Source: Apium graveolens (taxonomy: Eukaryota; Streptophyta; Magnoliopsida; Apiales; Apiaceae). From it: 64,000 nt of DNA. The position numbers were made by a program, and so were the translations under genes. The stretch spans positions 64,825,414-64,889,413 of the forward strand of contig NC_133653.1 of NCBI RefSeq assembly GCF_009905375.1. The letters are read 5' to 3'. A model generated the notes under the pieces. That model did not search any database, had not been told where the DNA came from, and was given only the letters and a program-made list of their open reading frames with translations. Shown here piece after piece: positions 30,527 through 42,123 of the stretch (the stretch's first letter is position 1; each line of letters begins with the position of its first letter).

Positions 30527-32382
30527 GTAGATGTTGCATTTGCGGAGGTAGTGCTAATTCATATGCCACATTTCCAACTCGTCACAGTACTTCAAATGGT
30601 CCAATATACCTAGGACTCAACTTCCCTTTCTTTCCGAATCTGGTTAAACCTTTCCAATGAGATATCTTTAACAATACTTTGTCTCCGGGTTCGAATTGCA
30701 CATCTTTTCATTCTCGATTTGCATACTTCGTTTGTCGATCTTGAGCAGCAATTAATCTTTTTTGTATCATTATCACCTTTTCTTTCGTTTGTTGAACTAG
30801 CTCTGGGCCAATTAATTTACGCTCACCAACTTCATCCCAATACGTAGGGGATCTACATTCTCTTCCATACAATGCTTCATAAGGCGGCATGCCAATACTC
30901 GCGTGATAACTGTTGTTGTAGGAAAACTCAATTAACGGTAAATGATCGTCCCAATTTCCTTTGAAATCTATTGCACAAGTTCGCAACATATCCTCAATTG
31001 TCTGAATTTTCCTTTCACTTTGTCCGTCAGTCTGCGGATGATATGCCGTACTCATTTTTAGCTTAGTTCCCAAATGATCATGAAATTGTCTCCAAAATCT
31101 CGAGTTAAACCTTGGATCTCTATCAGACATGATAGATACAGGAACTCCGTGACACATCACAATCTCATCCAAATATAATTTGACCAACTTTTCCAATGAA
31201 AACCTTTCATTTATCGGCAAGAAATGTGCTGACTTCGTCAATCGATCGATTACTATCCAAATCACATCATGATTAGACTTGGTCTTAGGTAATCCTACCA
31301 CGAACTCCATCGCGATATGTTCCCATTTCCATTCTGGCATGTCTAGTGGTTGAATTAATCCACTTGGCCTCTGATGTTTCGCTTTTACTCTTTGACACGT
31401 ATAACACTTACTTATCCATTCCGCAGTTTCTTTTTTCATATTTGTCCACCAATAACTCTCTTTTAAATCCTGGTACATTTTCGTACTTCCAGGGTGAATT
31501 GAAAATCTCGAGTTATGCACTTCTTACAAAATCTCGTGCTTAGCTCCACAACATTAGGTATCCAAATACGTGAATTAACACGATATATATCACTTTCGTC
31601 CTTTTGAGCTTTGATTTCTTCTCCTGATAACTTATCCTTTTCACGATTCATCACTTGCTCGTGACAACATCGAATCTTTTCCAAAATTCCAGGTTGAAAT
31701 GACATCGCAAGTATTGTTTCCCCTCCAAATTCTGGAGTCTGAACTTCTATTTCCATCTTTTCAAAATCCTTGATCAATTCCTCCGACGACGTTAACATAT
31801 TCAATCTTTCTTTGCGACTTAGAGCGTCTGCTACCACATTTGCCTTCCAGGATGATAGTTTATCGCACAATCATAATCTTTGATCAACTCTAACCATCTT
31901 CTTTGTCTCATATTCAACTCCTTTTGAGTGAAAATATACTTTAAACTCTTATGATCTGTAAAAATCTCGCATTTTTCCCCGTATAAATAATGTCTCCAAA
32001 TCTTAAGGGCAAACACAATTGATGCCAATTCCAAATCATGCCTGGGATAGTTTTACTCGTGCGGCTTGAGTTGCCTTGACGCATATGCTATTACCTTCCC
32101 ATGTTGCATTAACATACATCCAAGTCCTTTATACAAAACATCACTGAATATTACAGATTCTCCTTTTTCATCAGGTAACACCAACACTGGGGAGGTTACT
32201 AACCTCTTATTTAATTCTTGAAATCTTTCTTCACACTTTTCCATCCACACAAACTTCTCATTCTTCCTTGTCAACTTCGTTAATGGAACAACAATCTTAG
32301 AGAAATCTTGCACAAACCATCTATAGTATCCGGCTAATCCCATAAAACTTCTGACTTCCGTAGGAGTTTGGGTCTTTCCCAT
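30527..32382 (-). pseudogene. gag-pol: Element C RT end, RNase H and integrase (frameshifted)
   Basis: From 32382 downward: [18 protein letters not shown], RNase H phrases (VIFSDVLYKGLG, then after a [26 protein letters not shown]), the [13 protein letters not shown] linker in a new frame (31870-31463), and integrase in a third frame (31520-30708). Integrase shows RFSIHPGSTKMY, CYTCQRVKA, SDRDPRFNSRFW and TAYHPQTDGQSERK. The first catalytic Asp is Glu here (HIAMEFVVGLP, against IAMDFVTGLP in A). After a stop at 30710-30708 the SH3-like C-terminal part (LLKIS, KLSPRYIGPFE) runs to the D insertion. At least three frame changes. Confidence 0.88.
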
Positions 32383-34775
32383 TTCATTACAGCTTCTATC
32401 TTGGTTGTGTCTACTTTGATTCCCTCTTTATTAACTACATGACCAAGAAATTGCACTTCCTTTAGCCAAAACTCACATTTCGAAAACTTAGCGTACAGCC
32501 TTTCTTTTCTCATAATTTCCAAGGAAATCCTCAAATGCTCCTTATGATCTTCTTCCGTCTTGGAATAAATCAGTATATCATCGATAAACAATTTAACGAA
32601 CTTATCCAAATATTACTTGAACACTCTGTTCATAAGATCCATAAATACGGCTGGCGCGTTCGTCAAACCAAATGCCATTACCAAAAACTCGTAGTGTCCA
32701 TATCTAGTTCGAAACGCTGTCTTCGGTATATCTTCTGCTTTAATCTTTAATTGATGATACCCAGATCTTAAATCAATCTTGGAGAAACACGAAGCTCCTT
32801 TTAACTAATCAAACAAGTCATCGATTCGCGGTAGAGGGTACTTATTCTTAATCATCAACTTATTCAATTCGTGATAATCAATGCACAACCTCATACTTCC
32901 ATCCTTTTTCTTTACAAATAATACCGGTGCACCCCACGGGGATACACTCGGCCGAATTACCCCTTTATCCAACAATTCTTGCAACTGTGCTGCCAATTCC
33001 TTTATCTCGACTGGCGCCATATGATAGGGAGCTTTCGATACCAGTTCCGTTCCAGGAGCCAAATCAATCATAAACTTGATCTCTCTATCTGGAGGTAGTC
33101 CAGGCAATTTATCAGGAAACACATCAGGAAAATCTCTTACTATTGGAATATCTTCAATCCTTACGGATTCTTTTTCCACGTCTTTAACATGAGCCAAATA
33201 AACTTCGCATCCTTGACGTAATAATCTTCTCATCTCGATAGCCATTAGAAATTTCTTCTCTTGTCTTTTCCCTTTGAAAATCACTTCCTCACCCTTCTTA
33301 GTTCTTAACTTCACCTTCTTACTTTTACACTCTATTTGCGCCTCGTGGTTTAACAACCAATCCATTCCTAATATAACCTCGAATTCTCCTAACTTAAAGG
33401 GAATTAAGTCAGCAGAAAAGTGCCGACCTTCGATAACCACATCACAATCGGGACAAACCTTATTAACACTAACTTTCTCTTGATTTGCTACCTCTATAAT
33501 CAAATTAGGTTCCAGAGGGTACACAACACAATTTATCTTATCAATAATACTTTCAGAAATAAAAGATCTAGTTGCTCCAGAATCCATCAATACTTTTACT
33601 ACTACTGAGTTAATAACAAGCATACCTGCCACCACGTCCATATCTTGCACCGCATATTTCATTGTCATATTAAAGGTCCTAGTTCTGGGTTGAGCTGACG
33701 GCGCAGGGAGTGACGACGGTCCACAAATCCTAAGAACATTGGCCTTCTGAACAGGCTCCTTGCAGTTTCTAGCCATATGGCCCACCTTTCCACATTTGAA
33801 ACAAGCCAAGTCAAGCTTCTTTGCTCCATTTGAACATTCTGATGAGTAATGCCCTTTCTTGTTACACTTGAAACAGGTCACGTCCAACTTATTACACCTT
33901 CCCGGGTGTCTCTTTCCATAAACCTTGCATTCTTGAATCTGAGGTCTGTTATCCTTTCCCGGTTGTGCTGCTTTCTGGAAACGGTTCTTCTGGGCTCCGT
34001 TACCGGGTTTAAACTTCTGAAACTTTTGGTTCTGACCTCCACCATTCTTGCCAAACTTTCCTCTAAACTTTAAACTTCCTTGCTCTTTCTCTGAGCATTC
34101 AAACTTCCTTGTTCTTCCTTCATTTTCTCTCTTTGCAGCTTCACGCTCTCCTTCTACTATCATCGCCTTCTATACCAAGGCGGCATAATTCTTGATCTCC
34201 AATAATGCCACTTGACTTCTAATCCATGGCTTAAGTCCCTATTGGAACCTCTTAGCCTTCTTTGCCTCCGTATTTTCATACTCAGGTACGAATCTAGACA
34301 GCTCCGAAAATTTTACTTCATACTCCGCTACCAACATATCTTCTTGTCTAAGGTCCAGAAATTTCATCTCCAACTGATCTTGCATATAACTTGGCAAATA
34401 TTTCTCCATAAATATTTCAGTAAACTTCTCCCATGTTAAGTCCTTTCCTTCCAGCAACGCCTTCGAAGATTCCCACCAGAAGCTCGCTTCATCTTTAAGG
34501 TAATAATTCGCATACCGGGCTTTCTTGTCATCCTTAACTTCTGCTAATTCAAATGCTTTTTCCATTTCTCTTAACCACGACTGTGCTTTTATCGGATCTG
34601 GAAATCCTAAGAATCCTAGGGGATGAATAGATTGAAAGTGTTTGATGTTTCCAACTTTCGGGGCCACGGGTTGTTGCAAAAGCTGAGCAAGTCTGCTCAT
34701 CATGGTGGTTTCTGGATTCACTTCTGAGTCTTGGGTTGGAATTTCTTCTTCTTGGTGTTCTGGTGAGTTGGCCAT
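32334..34775 (-). pseudogene. gag-pol: Element C gag, protease and reverse transcriptase (stops inside)
   Basis: Gag starts at 34775 (MANSPEHQEEEIPTQDSEV) with the core YYLKDEASFWWESSKALLEG, LDLRQEDMLVAEYEVKF and LSRFVPEYENTE. TAG stops lie at 34241-34239 and 34172-34170. Then come a first finger [12 protein letters not shown] (second Cys replaced by Tyr), two intact CCHC knuckles ([28 protein letters not shown]) and protease [14 protein letters not shown] has [32 protein letters not shown], a TAG at 32807-32805, a TAA at 32615-32613 and the catalytic [10 protein letters not shown] in 32609-32334. The frame changes near 32370. The composition matches element A closely, so A and C are two members of the same lineage. 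Confidence 0.9.
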
Positions 34776-35310
34776 TTCTTAAAAACCTGATTGAGCAATT
34801 ATTTAGCAATACGATAGCATGGCATATATATCAACATTTATTATGAAATCTCTTTTTGCGGGTTTTAAGCTTTACCCAATTTTGCACATGCAATCCTATT
34901 ACTACATAATTCTCATATCAGTGTTGTTTTCTCATGGCACAGGGTATGATATTACGGGATTTTAAATATGGTTTTATGAAATCATGGTATTCGAAACAGT
35001 TAATGCGGATCTTTAGGGTGCACAATAGAAAACAAAATATATAATGGATTCATCAAACCAAGGGTACATAAATAAAAATCTGGTTATCACAAGTTCAGGA
35101 ATAAGGTACAATATTATAACAGGGTTAAAGAGAGGAAAAACTGGAAAATATCCCCCTACCTACCCCTAACTTCTAACAACTGTTACTACAAAGTTCTGAA
35201 ATACGATACAACAAATGAAAAAGGGATCCCGGTATCTGACCAAGTATCCCAAAGCCTACCAGCACTGAGAAACAACATCTACGGGCTCAACCAACAGTCC
35301 CACCTAACAA

Positions 35311-35803
35311 CTAATCATCCAGAATCTCTCTCAACACAATCAACATCCAGCGAATAATCTTATACAGCCTCCGGGCCTCAGCATCAGCATCATTAGTGGA
35401 TGGTCCCACATCCAATCTCCTCCGGGCAACCTGCTCCACCATCTTATTCTGGACTCGCCACTCATCATCCATAACTGAAGTGCTTTTCCTAGTCTCTCGA
35501 GCTAGCCTATCCACCAAAGCTCCCAACTCAGGAATACGTGGGTAAACAAAGTCTCGGTCCTGGGCTAACTTGCCACCTATACTGACATGCACAATCTTAG
35601 GCATCTCAGACTCTGGCTCAGGGGCAAGGGTCTCTGAATCTGGCCTCAGGAATGAAATCTGCATAGGGATCTCACTACTCTAAGAAGGATCCCCCTCTGG
35701 ATCTGAACTAAGATACACAGGCTCCTCTAGAGAGGGTGGAATGGGGTCCACTGGGGTACCGGTCAAATTAATCTCTGAATCTGAATCACTACCACTACTG
35801 GGA
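35311..35803 (-). pseudogene. Element C extra ORF between primer site and gag
   Basis: The open part is 35664-35311 (117 codons from Met); in the same frame an upstream part from about 35803 (SSGSDSDSEINL, EEPVYLSSDPEGDPS) is cut off by one TAG. It is acidic and Pro/Ser-rich at first, then helical (ELGALVDRLARETRK, EARRLYKIIRWMLIVLREIL). It begins just after a T-rich TTTTCTCTCAG on the minus strand, resembling a splice acceptor. Position, strand, acidic-then-helical layout and a short Arg/Asp-rich end resemble the leader ORF of element A. No known domain. The remaining leader, 34776-35310, shows nothing else. Confidence 0.5.
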
Positions 35804-36030
35804 TCCTGAGAGAAAACACAAAACAACAACCAAGAAACAATGTTAGGGTTAAATAACGCTTCCAGCTAACTCACACCCTAACTCTAGTCTCCACTTTAGC
35901 TAATACACACTTTTCCTTAGACTATACCTAACAGTCTAACTCAATTCTATATGAGTCGAACTCTCTCGCGATATAAATATATACCCAAAATACCTTTTTT
36001 AATCCTAACTTGTCTCAGGGACTAGATCCT

Positions 36031-36046
36031 GTAGCTCTGATACAAA
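36031..36046 (-). promoter_or_regulatory. Element C primer binding site
   Basis: On the minus strand TTTGTATCAGAGCTAC lies a few bases after the 5' LTR end. It differs by one base from the TGGTATCAGAGC initiator-Met core. Confidence 0.8.
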
Positions 36047-36049
36047 ACT

Positions 36050-38170
36050 TGTGACGCCCTCAATTTCGGGGTTAGGAAATGAGGACCCACACACCTTTAA
36101 TCTACTAATTAAATAACCATAAACCCCGATTAGCTAGTAACAAGATCAAACAGGATAAAGTATGAGACAAGATTACAACTACCAATCATAAAATATAACT
36201 TACAACCCCAAAATAAAACTAAATATACATAGTCGATCCCGGCTTGGAACCGACAGATAACCCATTGTATCTTTACAACTCTCTGGCTAAGCGCTTGCTT
36301 ACTCAAAAACTTTACTACCTGCTCTGGCAACCGGAAGCCCTCAACACAATAGGGACCACCAGGTACGCTCTTACTAGTAGTGCGCCTAAGCCTGGCCATC
36401 TTCTTGCTTAACTGCCATGGTTAGATTAAAACAAGACATATGAGTATAAAACTTAGCAAGTAAGTAAATAGCAGTTCTACAATATAAAATCCACAATATG
36501 CTTTACTGATCTCAGGGCATTCTACTTTATCAGTTCTAGGTGGCAGATTTCTATCTTTTAGGTTATAAAAGGGGTTATGAAGAAAATATTGGGCTTTCAA
36601 GGAACAAGGCTCAAAGTAGGGTGAAAGCCGACATTCATCACAAATCATTAAAGGATCAAAACAAATCTTTCAAGTGGAAAGCGACAAATCTTTTCATTAT
36701 AAGGAATCAATTATATGATCAACAGAATAAAAAATCAGGGTTCACAAGCTTTAAGCTCCACAATATCACAATCAAAGCAATATAAATCTTTTTCATTTTC
36801 AAAGAATCAATTACTGAATAGGAAATTTAAATTCCTTTTAAAATCATTATGGAACCCTTGATTGGACCACTTTATCTTTCATTTCATAATAATACGGGTG
36901 ATCAGCCCGTACCGACCTCCATCCGGTCTTTAAGGTACCAATGGCATAATTTCAGCCTTAAACTGGACTGGCCCCGCCAGCCTCTTACTATGAGTGGACT
37001 AGTCCCACTAGCCTCTTACGTCTCAATCCAATCCATGAGGAATTCATTTGGAAAACCTTTAGTTGGAAAAAGGTAGGTTTACTAAATTCATTTTACATTT
37101 ACCAAGAATATGAAATCATTCGGACTTTTTCAAGTCGAAACTCATTCTTAAGTTCAATTTCAAGAATTCAAAGTTAAGGGAATGAATCAGAAATAAGCAA
37201 AGTTCAATTCTAGGGATCTTGATCAATGATAACATGGTGCTCAAGTTAGGGAAATCAAAACCGCTTCAAGGATCAATAGAGAATAAGGTAAACAAGGGAT
37301 GAAGCATCATTACAAGGGGTTCGTAAAGGTACTTATTTGGTTTATAACAGTTCATGGTATTACAAATAATTAGAACAGGAAAAAGAGTTACCAAAGGGGT
37401 TGGATCAATAAGCTTATCAATAACAATTTCACAAGATCAAAAACAGGGTGTCTTAATTCAATAACATGGGTTCATTACTTTAACAGTTTAATACTCTACA
37501 TGGCATGAACAATATCCTCTCTATAACCATTTACACAAGTAATTAGAGTTACTTTCCTGAATTCGCTTTCCTGAAGGTTGAACTACTGCCACCTAGTAAA
37601 CCTTTCCCTTTTCTAGCCTGAATGCCCTCACGCTCCGAATCTACAATCCAAAACCAAAACCTTAATTAGTTTCTTAACTCACGTTCCCGGAACGCTTAAC
37701 TTTCCCCTTAAACGTAATACTCTAAGGGTATGCATATATATATATTCTCACCATAACACATATACGCATATACCAACACTCGCATATCCGAACCAAATAG
37801 ACTTCGGATCACGTATTGCAATACATATATGACATATAACATTTAATCCTTGTATATTAAACTCTATACTCGAGTTATCATATCAATACATAATCTCGTA
37901 TCAAAACGACTCAAAAACCTTCTTTTTACATCACTTAATTCGAACCAAACAAGCAAATAATCCACATTAATCTTAGAATCTCACATGCATCCACTTTAGC
38001 ATCAAATCATTCATTTTTGTAGCCATAAATTATTCGGCTTTAACACAAAACACAAACAAAAGATCCAATGATCCTTTTAGACTCTAATCTTGTCAATTAT
38101 AACCTATATCTTAACATGCAATTCTTATTTCTTTCATATCTATCTCCAATTTATCATAGAAACACACAAG
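36050..38170 (-). repeat. Element C 5' LTR, inner part (split by element E)
   Basis: Aligns with 13884-15985 of the 3' LTR throughout, then is interrupted at ACACACAAG by the E LTR. Open frames in it (for example 36399-36130) also occur at the same place in the other LTR and are not genes. Confidence 0.93.
38166..38170. repeat. Target site duplication of element E (ACAAG), left copy
   Basis: ACAAG before the E LTR, matched by ACAAG at 63751-63755. Confidence 0.95.
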
Positions 38171-38777
38171 TGTTAGATATATTTGATAATGTCATGTCTA
38201 ATGTGATTTTTGTTTAGTTTTCAGATCTTACCTAAACAGGACAAATCAGTACTTAACTGGAAATCAGTACTTATACTAAAGTCAGAACTTAAGTGGTCAG
38301 AAATTAAGTTATCAGGAGATATTTATCAAAAGATAATATCAGGACTTAAAGGAGACTTTCAGATAAGGAAGGCAACTGATTGAAAGGAAAGAAGATAAGG
38401 ACAAATGTAAGAAGAGATATGCACGAAGAAGGAATTCTATGAAGAATAGAATACTTGGAAGAAAAGATATCTGATTGATATATTTTAGGAAGCAAAATTA
38501 TATTCCATATCAATTAACGATTATCTTGTAACCGTGTAGTATATAAACACAGACATAGGGTTTACACTATAAGTGTTATCATTATCGAGAATAATATTCA
38601 TTGTAACCCTAGCAGCTCTCGTGATATTTGTTCTTCACTGAGAGAGGACAGTTCCATCTTGTAACAGAGTTTATTATATTGAATAAAGTATGTTTTCTGT
38701 TACTTGAGTTCTTTAATTCGATTTGATTGTGATAAACATTATATTAAACCCCCTTCTACAGTGTGTGTGACCTAACA
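38171..38777 (+). repeat. Element E 5' LTR (607 bp)
   Basis: Runs TGTTAGATATA to GTGACCTAACA. It contains five or six copies of ATCAGNACTTA between 38222 and 38347 and a TATA box at 38541. Confidence 0.95.
38541..38548 (+). promoter_or_regulatory. TATA box in element E 5' LTR
   Basis: TATATAAA, about 370 bp into the LTR, followed by ACACAGACATAGGG; conserved at 63513-63520 in the 3' LTR. A start around 38575 is expected, giving a short R-U5 of about 200 bp. Confidence 0.65.
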
Positions 38778-38779
38778 AG

Positions 38780-38793
38780 TGGTATCAGAGCAG
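38780..38793 (+). promoter_or_regulatory. Element E primer binding site (initiator tRNA-Met)
   Basis: TGGTATCAGAGCAG lies two bases after the LTR end. The gag ATG is only 41 bp further on. Confidence 0.93.
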
Positions 38794-38833
38794 ATCTGTT
38801 AACACACAAACAGTTCAAGATCCAAAAACAATC

Positions 38834-41169
38834 ATGTCTGAAGAAGAAACTCCAACCAAGCCCACCAAAACTGAAGAACCTCCAAAGACTCAAATCCATA
38901 GTCGATATGAGACTATTAGAGTTCCAATACTGAAACCATCTGAATATTCCATATGGAAGGTGAGGATGTCTATATTTCTGGAAGCTACTGATCCAGAATA
39001 TCTTGACAGAATCAATAAAGGACCACACAAGCCAACCAAACTCGTTGTTGTAGTTGCAGGTCAACCAGCAAAGTCTGTACCAAAGGAGAAGAGTGATTAC
39101 ACTGTTGAAGATATCTCTTCAATTGCTAAGGATGCTAAGGTACGACAATTGCTGCATAGTGCTATTGATAATATAATGTCAAACAGGGTAATCAACTGCA
39201 AGACTGCGAAGGAAATATGGGATGCTTTGGAGACAAGATGTCAGGGAACTGAATCAGTTAAGAAGAACAGGAAGACAATACTCACTCAAGAGTATGAACA
39301 CTTTAACTCAAAGCTTGATGAGTCATTAACTGGTTTATATGATAGATTTGTCAAACTCTTGAATGATTTATCACTAGTTGACAAAGAGTATGATCTTGAA
39401 GATTCGAATCTTAAATTCCTGTTAGCACTTCTTGAAAGATGGGATTTGAAGGCCACCACTATAAGAGACAACTATAATCTTGAAGAAACAACTCTTGATG
39501 AAATTTATGGGATGCTCAAGACTCATGAACTTGAGATAGAACAAAGAAGCAAGAAGAAAGGAGGAAAGTCAAGGATAGTTACTCTTAAGGCTGAGGAGGA
39601 ATCTCCCAAAGCAGCTACCTCAAGGAAAGGCAAGGGAAAAGCTCTCATCATAAAGTCTGATACTGAGTCATCAAGTTCTGATAGTAATGATGACTCAGAA
39701 ACTGAAAGCTTGCCTGAGATGGATGTTGATGAAGAGATGATGAAGCTGTGTGCTCTTATGGTGAAAGGAATCACAAGAATTGCATACAGAAAATTCAGGA
39801 AGGGAAAGAAATTTTCCAAGAAAGGTGCAAGTTCTGATAAGAAGAGTTTCAGAAAATCTCAAGGCAAAGGAGGGAAGTCTGACAGAGGAGATTACACAAA
39901 TGTCAGATGCTACAACTGTGGTGAGAAAGGCCACATATCTCCTGATTACAAGAAAGTGAAGAGTGACAAACACAAGACTCTTATCACAAAGAAGAAAAGC
40001 TGGACATACACTTCAGATTCTGAATGTGAGGAAAACTATGCCTTGATGGCAAATGCTGATAGCAGTTCTGATGCTGCTGAGTTAAAGGTACCTCAAACTA
40101 CTTATGCCTTTCATACTGATGATATTAATGAGTTAAGAAGATATCTTAAAACCATGTTCATTAGTTATAGAGATCAAACTTTAACATGTGAAATATTAAC
40201 TTCTGAGAATCTTGCTTGTAAAAAGAGGAATGATTATTTAGAAAAAGAGTTAGTCATGTTCCATCAAACTCAGAATGATAGAGATGATGCTTTTTATGTT
40301 AGAGATGAAGTACTTAAAATGAATGAATCTCTAAAAACTGAGTTAGAAAAGGAAAGAGAGATTATCAGAACTTGGACTAACTCTGGCAGAACAACTCAGA
40401 ATTTGTTAAGTAGTGAAAACTGGAAAGAGGGCTTAGGTTATGGAGATGATAAGAATGATAAAGGAACTGTAGAAATTGAGCCTATAGTTGTTAAACAAAA
40501 GCAAAAGTTGAAACCTGTTAAGTTTGTAGCTGAAAAGTCTGATACTGATAAATCAAAAGTTAAAGAGGAATTAACTTCTGGCAAACTAAAACAGGAAAAG
40601 CCAACTGAAGTTAACGTAGGCTTAATGACAAAAAAGCAGCTTAAGCATAAGCTGAAAGATGTCAAGAATGTAAACAAGGTAAAGTCACCTAGGAAAAATA
40701 GGAATGGAAAGGAAGGTGTGAATAAAAGTAATGATTACAAGCCTGTTCCTAATGCTCCTAAAAAACATGTTATAACTGTGGAAATTCTAACCATCTGGCT
40801 TCTTTTTACAGGAAAAATAAGAACATAAACTCCTTACCTTCAAAGTCAGAAGTTAAGAGTCAGTCTGTTAGATATAAGCCACAAAATCCTTGTTTTCATT
40901 GTGGTAGTTTATGGCATTCCATTTATACTTGTAAGGAATATCATAGTTTGTACTATGATTATTATCAAATAAAACCTTCTTTAAAGAAAGTTAGCATTGT
41001 TCCTTCTAGTGTAAGTTCTGATACAAAGTCTGATAGTGCAAATGCTGATAAGAAAAATGTTAACATAAACTCTGATGTTAAATCCGCTGCAAATGTTAAC
41101 AAACTTAATAAGGCCAAAGGATCCAAGAAAGTCTGGGTCCTTAAAACTAATCATTAATGGTCTTTATGA
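38834..41169 (+). pseudogene. gag: Element E gag with three zinc knuckles (frameshifted)
   Basis: Open from 38834 (MSEEETPTKPTKTEE) to 40828, then continued in another frame to 41157 after a one-base loss in an A-run near 40765. The copia gag core spans about residues 25-250 (YSIWKVRMSIFLEATDPEYL, NCKTAKEIWDAL, EYEHFNSKLDESL, GMLKTHELE). Three CCHC knuckles follow, far apart: CYNCGEKGHISPDY (last Cys changed to Tyr, about 39909-39950), CYNCGNSNHLASFY (again last Cys to Tyr, about 40770-40812) and an intact CFHCGSLWHSIYTC (about 40893-40934). Between them is a Ser/Asp-rich segment and a Lys-rich charged helix. In-frame stops at 41155-41157 (TAA) and 41167-41169 (TGA) separate it from protease. 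Confidence 0.88.
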
Positions 41170-42123
41170 TTGCAGGGCAATAGGAAAAACATCCTAGTTC
41201 TGGACAGTGGATGTTCAGGACATATGATTGGAAATAAAGCCTTGCTATCAGACTTTGTGGAGAAAGTTGGCCCAAGTGTTTCTTATGAAGATGGCAACAT
41301 TGGAAAAACCTTGGGATATGGCAATATCAATCTGGGGAATGTCATCATGGAAAAAGTAGCTCTGGTCTCAGGACTTAAACACAATCTGCTGAGTGTTAGT
41401 CAAATCTGTGACAAAGGTTATCATGTGGATTTCTTTGAAGAACACTGTGAAGTTGTAAGAAAATCTACAGGCAAAGCTGTTCTGAAAGGATACAGGCATG
41501 GTAACATTTATGAAGCCAAGCTTTTAACAAGTACTGATGGTTCTGCAATCTGTCTGTTAAGTAGAGCATCAATTGAAGAAAGCTGGAATTGGCACAAGTA
41601 ACACTCTCATTTAAATTTCAATAATATAAATGAACTATTCAAGAAAGATCTTGTGAGAGGACTACCAAAATCAGTATTTGCTCCTGATGGCCTTTGTGAT
41701 TCATGTTAGAAGGCTAAACAAATAAAATCTTCATTCAAGAGCAAGAATGAATCATCAATTCTTGAGCCTTATCATCTACTACATGTTGATCTATTTGGTC
41801 CAGTGAATGTCATGTCTATTGCAAAGAATAAATATGCTATGGTCATAGTAGATGAGTTCACCAGATACACATGGGTGTATTTCTTGCACACAAAAAGTGA
41901 AACCTCGTCTATCTTGATTGATCATGTCAAGCAACTGGATAAATTGGTCAAAGATTCTGTGAAGATCATAAGAAGTGATAATGGCACTGAGTTCAAGAAT
42001 TTGATCATGAAAGAGTTCTGCAAAGACCATTGAATCAAGCAGGATTTTTCTGCTCCTGGAACTCCACAACAAAATGGAGTTGTTGAAAGAAAGAATAGAA
42101 CTCTTATTGAAGCTGCACGTACT
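41170..42123 (+). pseudogene. gag-pol: Element E protease and integrase (stops inside)
   Basis: Protease reads LVLDSGCSGHMIGNKALLSD (about 41200-41250). The pre-integrase motif WNWHK is cut by a TAA (41599-41601). A TAG follows at 41707-41709 in the CDSC zinc motif of integrase. The core has Asp in HVDLFGPVNVMS (about 41788), Asp in [10 protein letters not shown] (about 41975) and Glu in [13 protein letters not shown] (about 42083), with a TGA at 42031-42033 between the last two. All parts stay in one frame, so the lesions here are stop substitutions. Confidence 0.9.
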
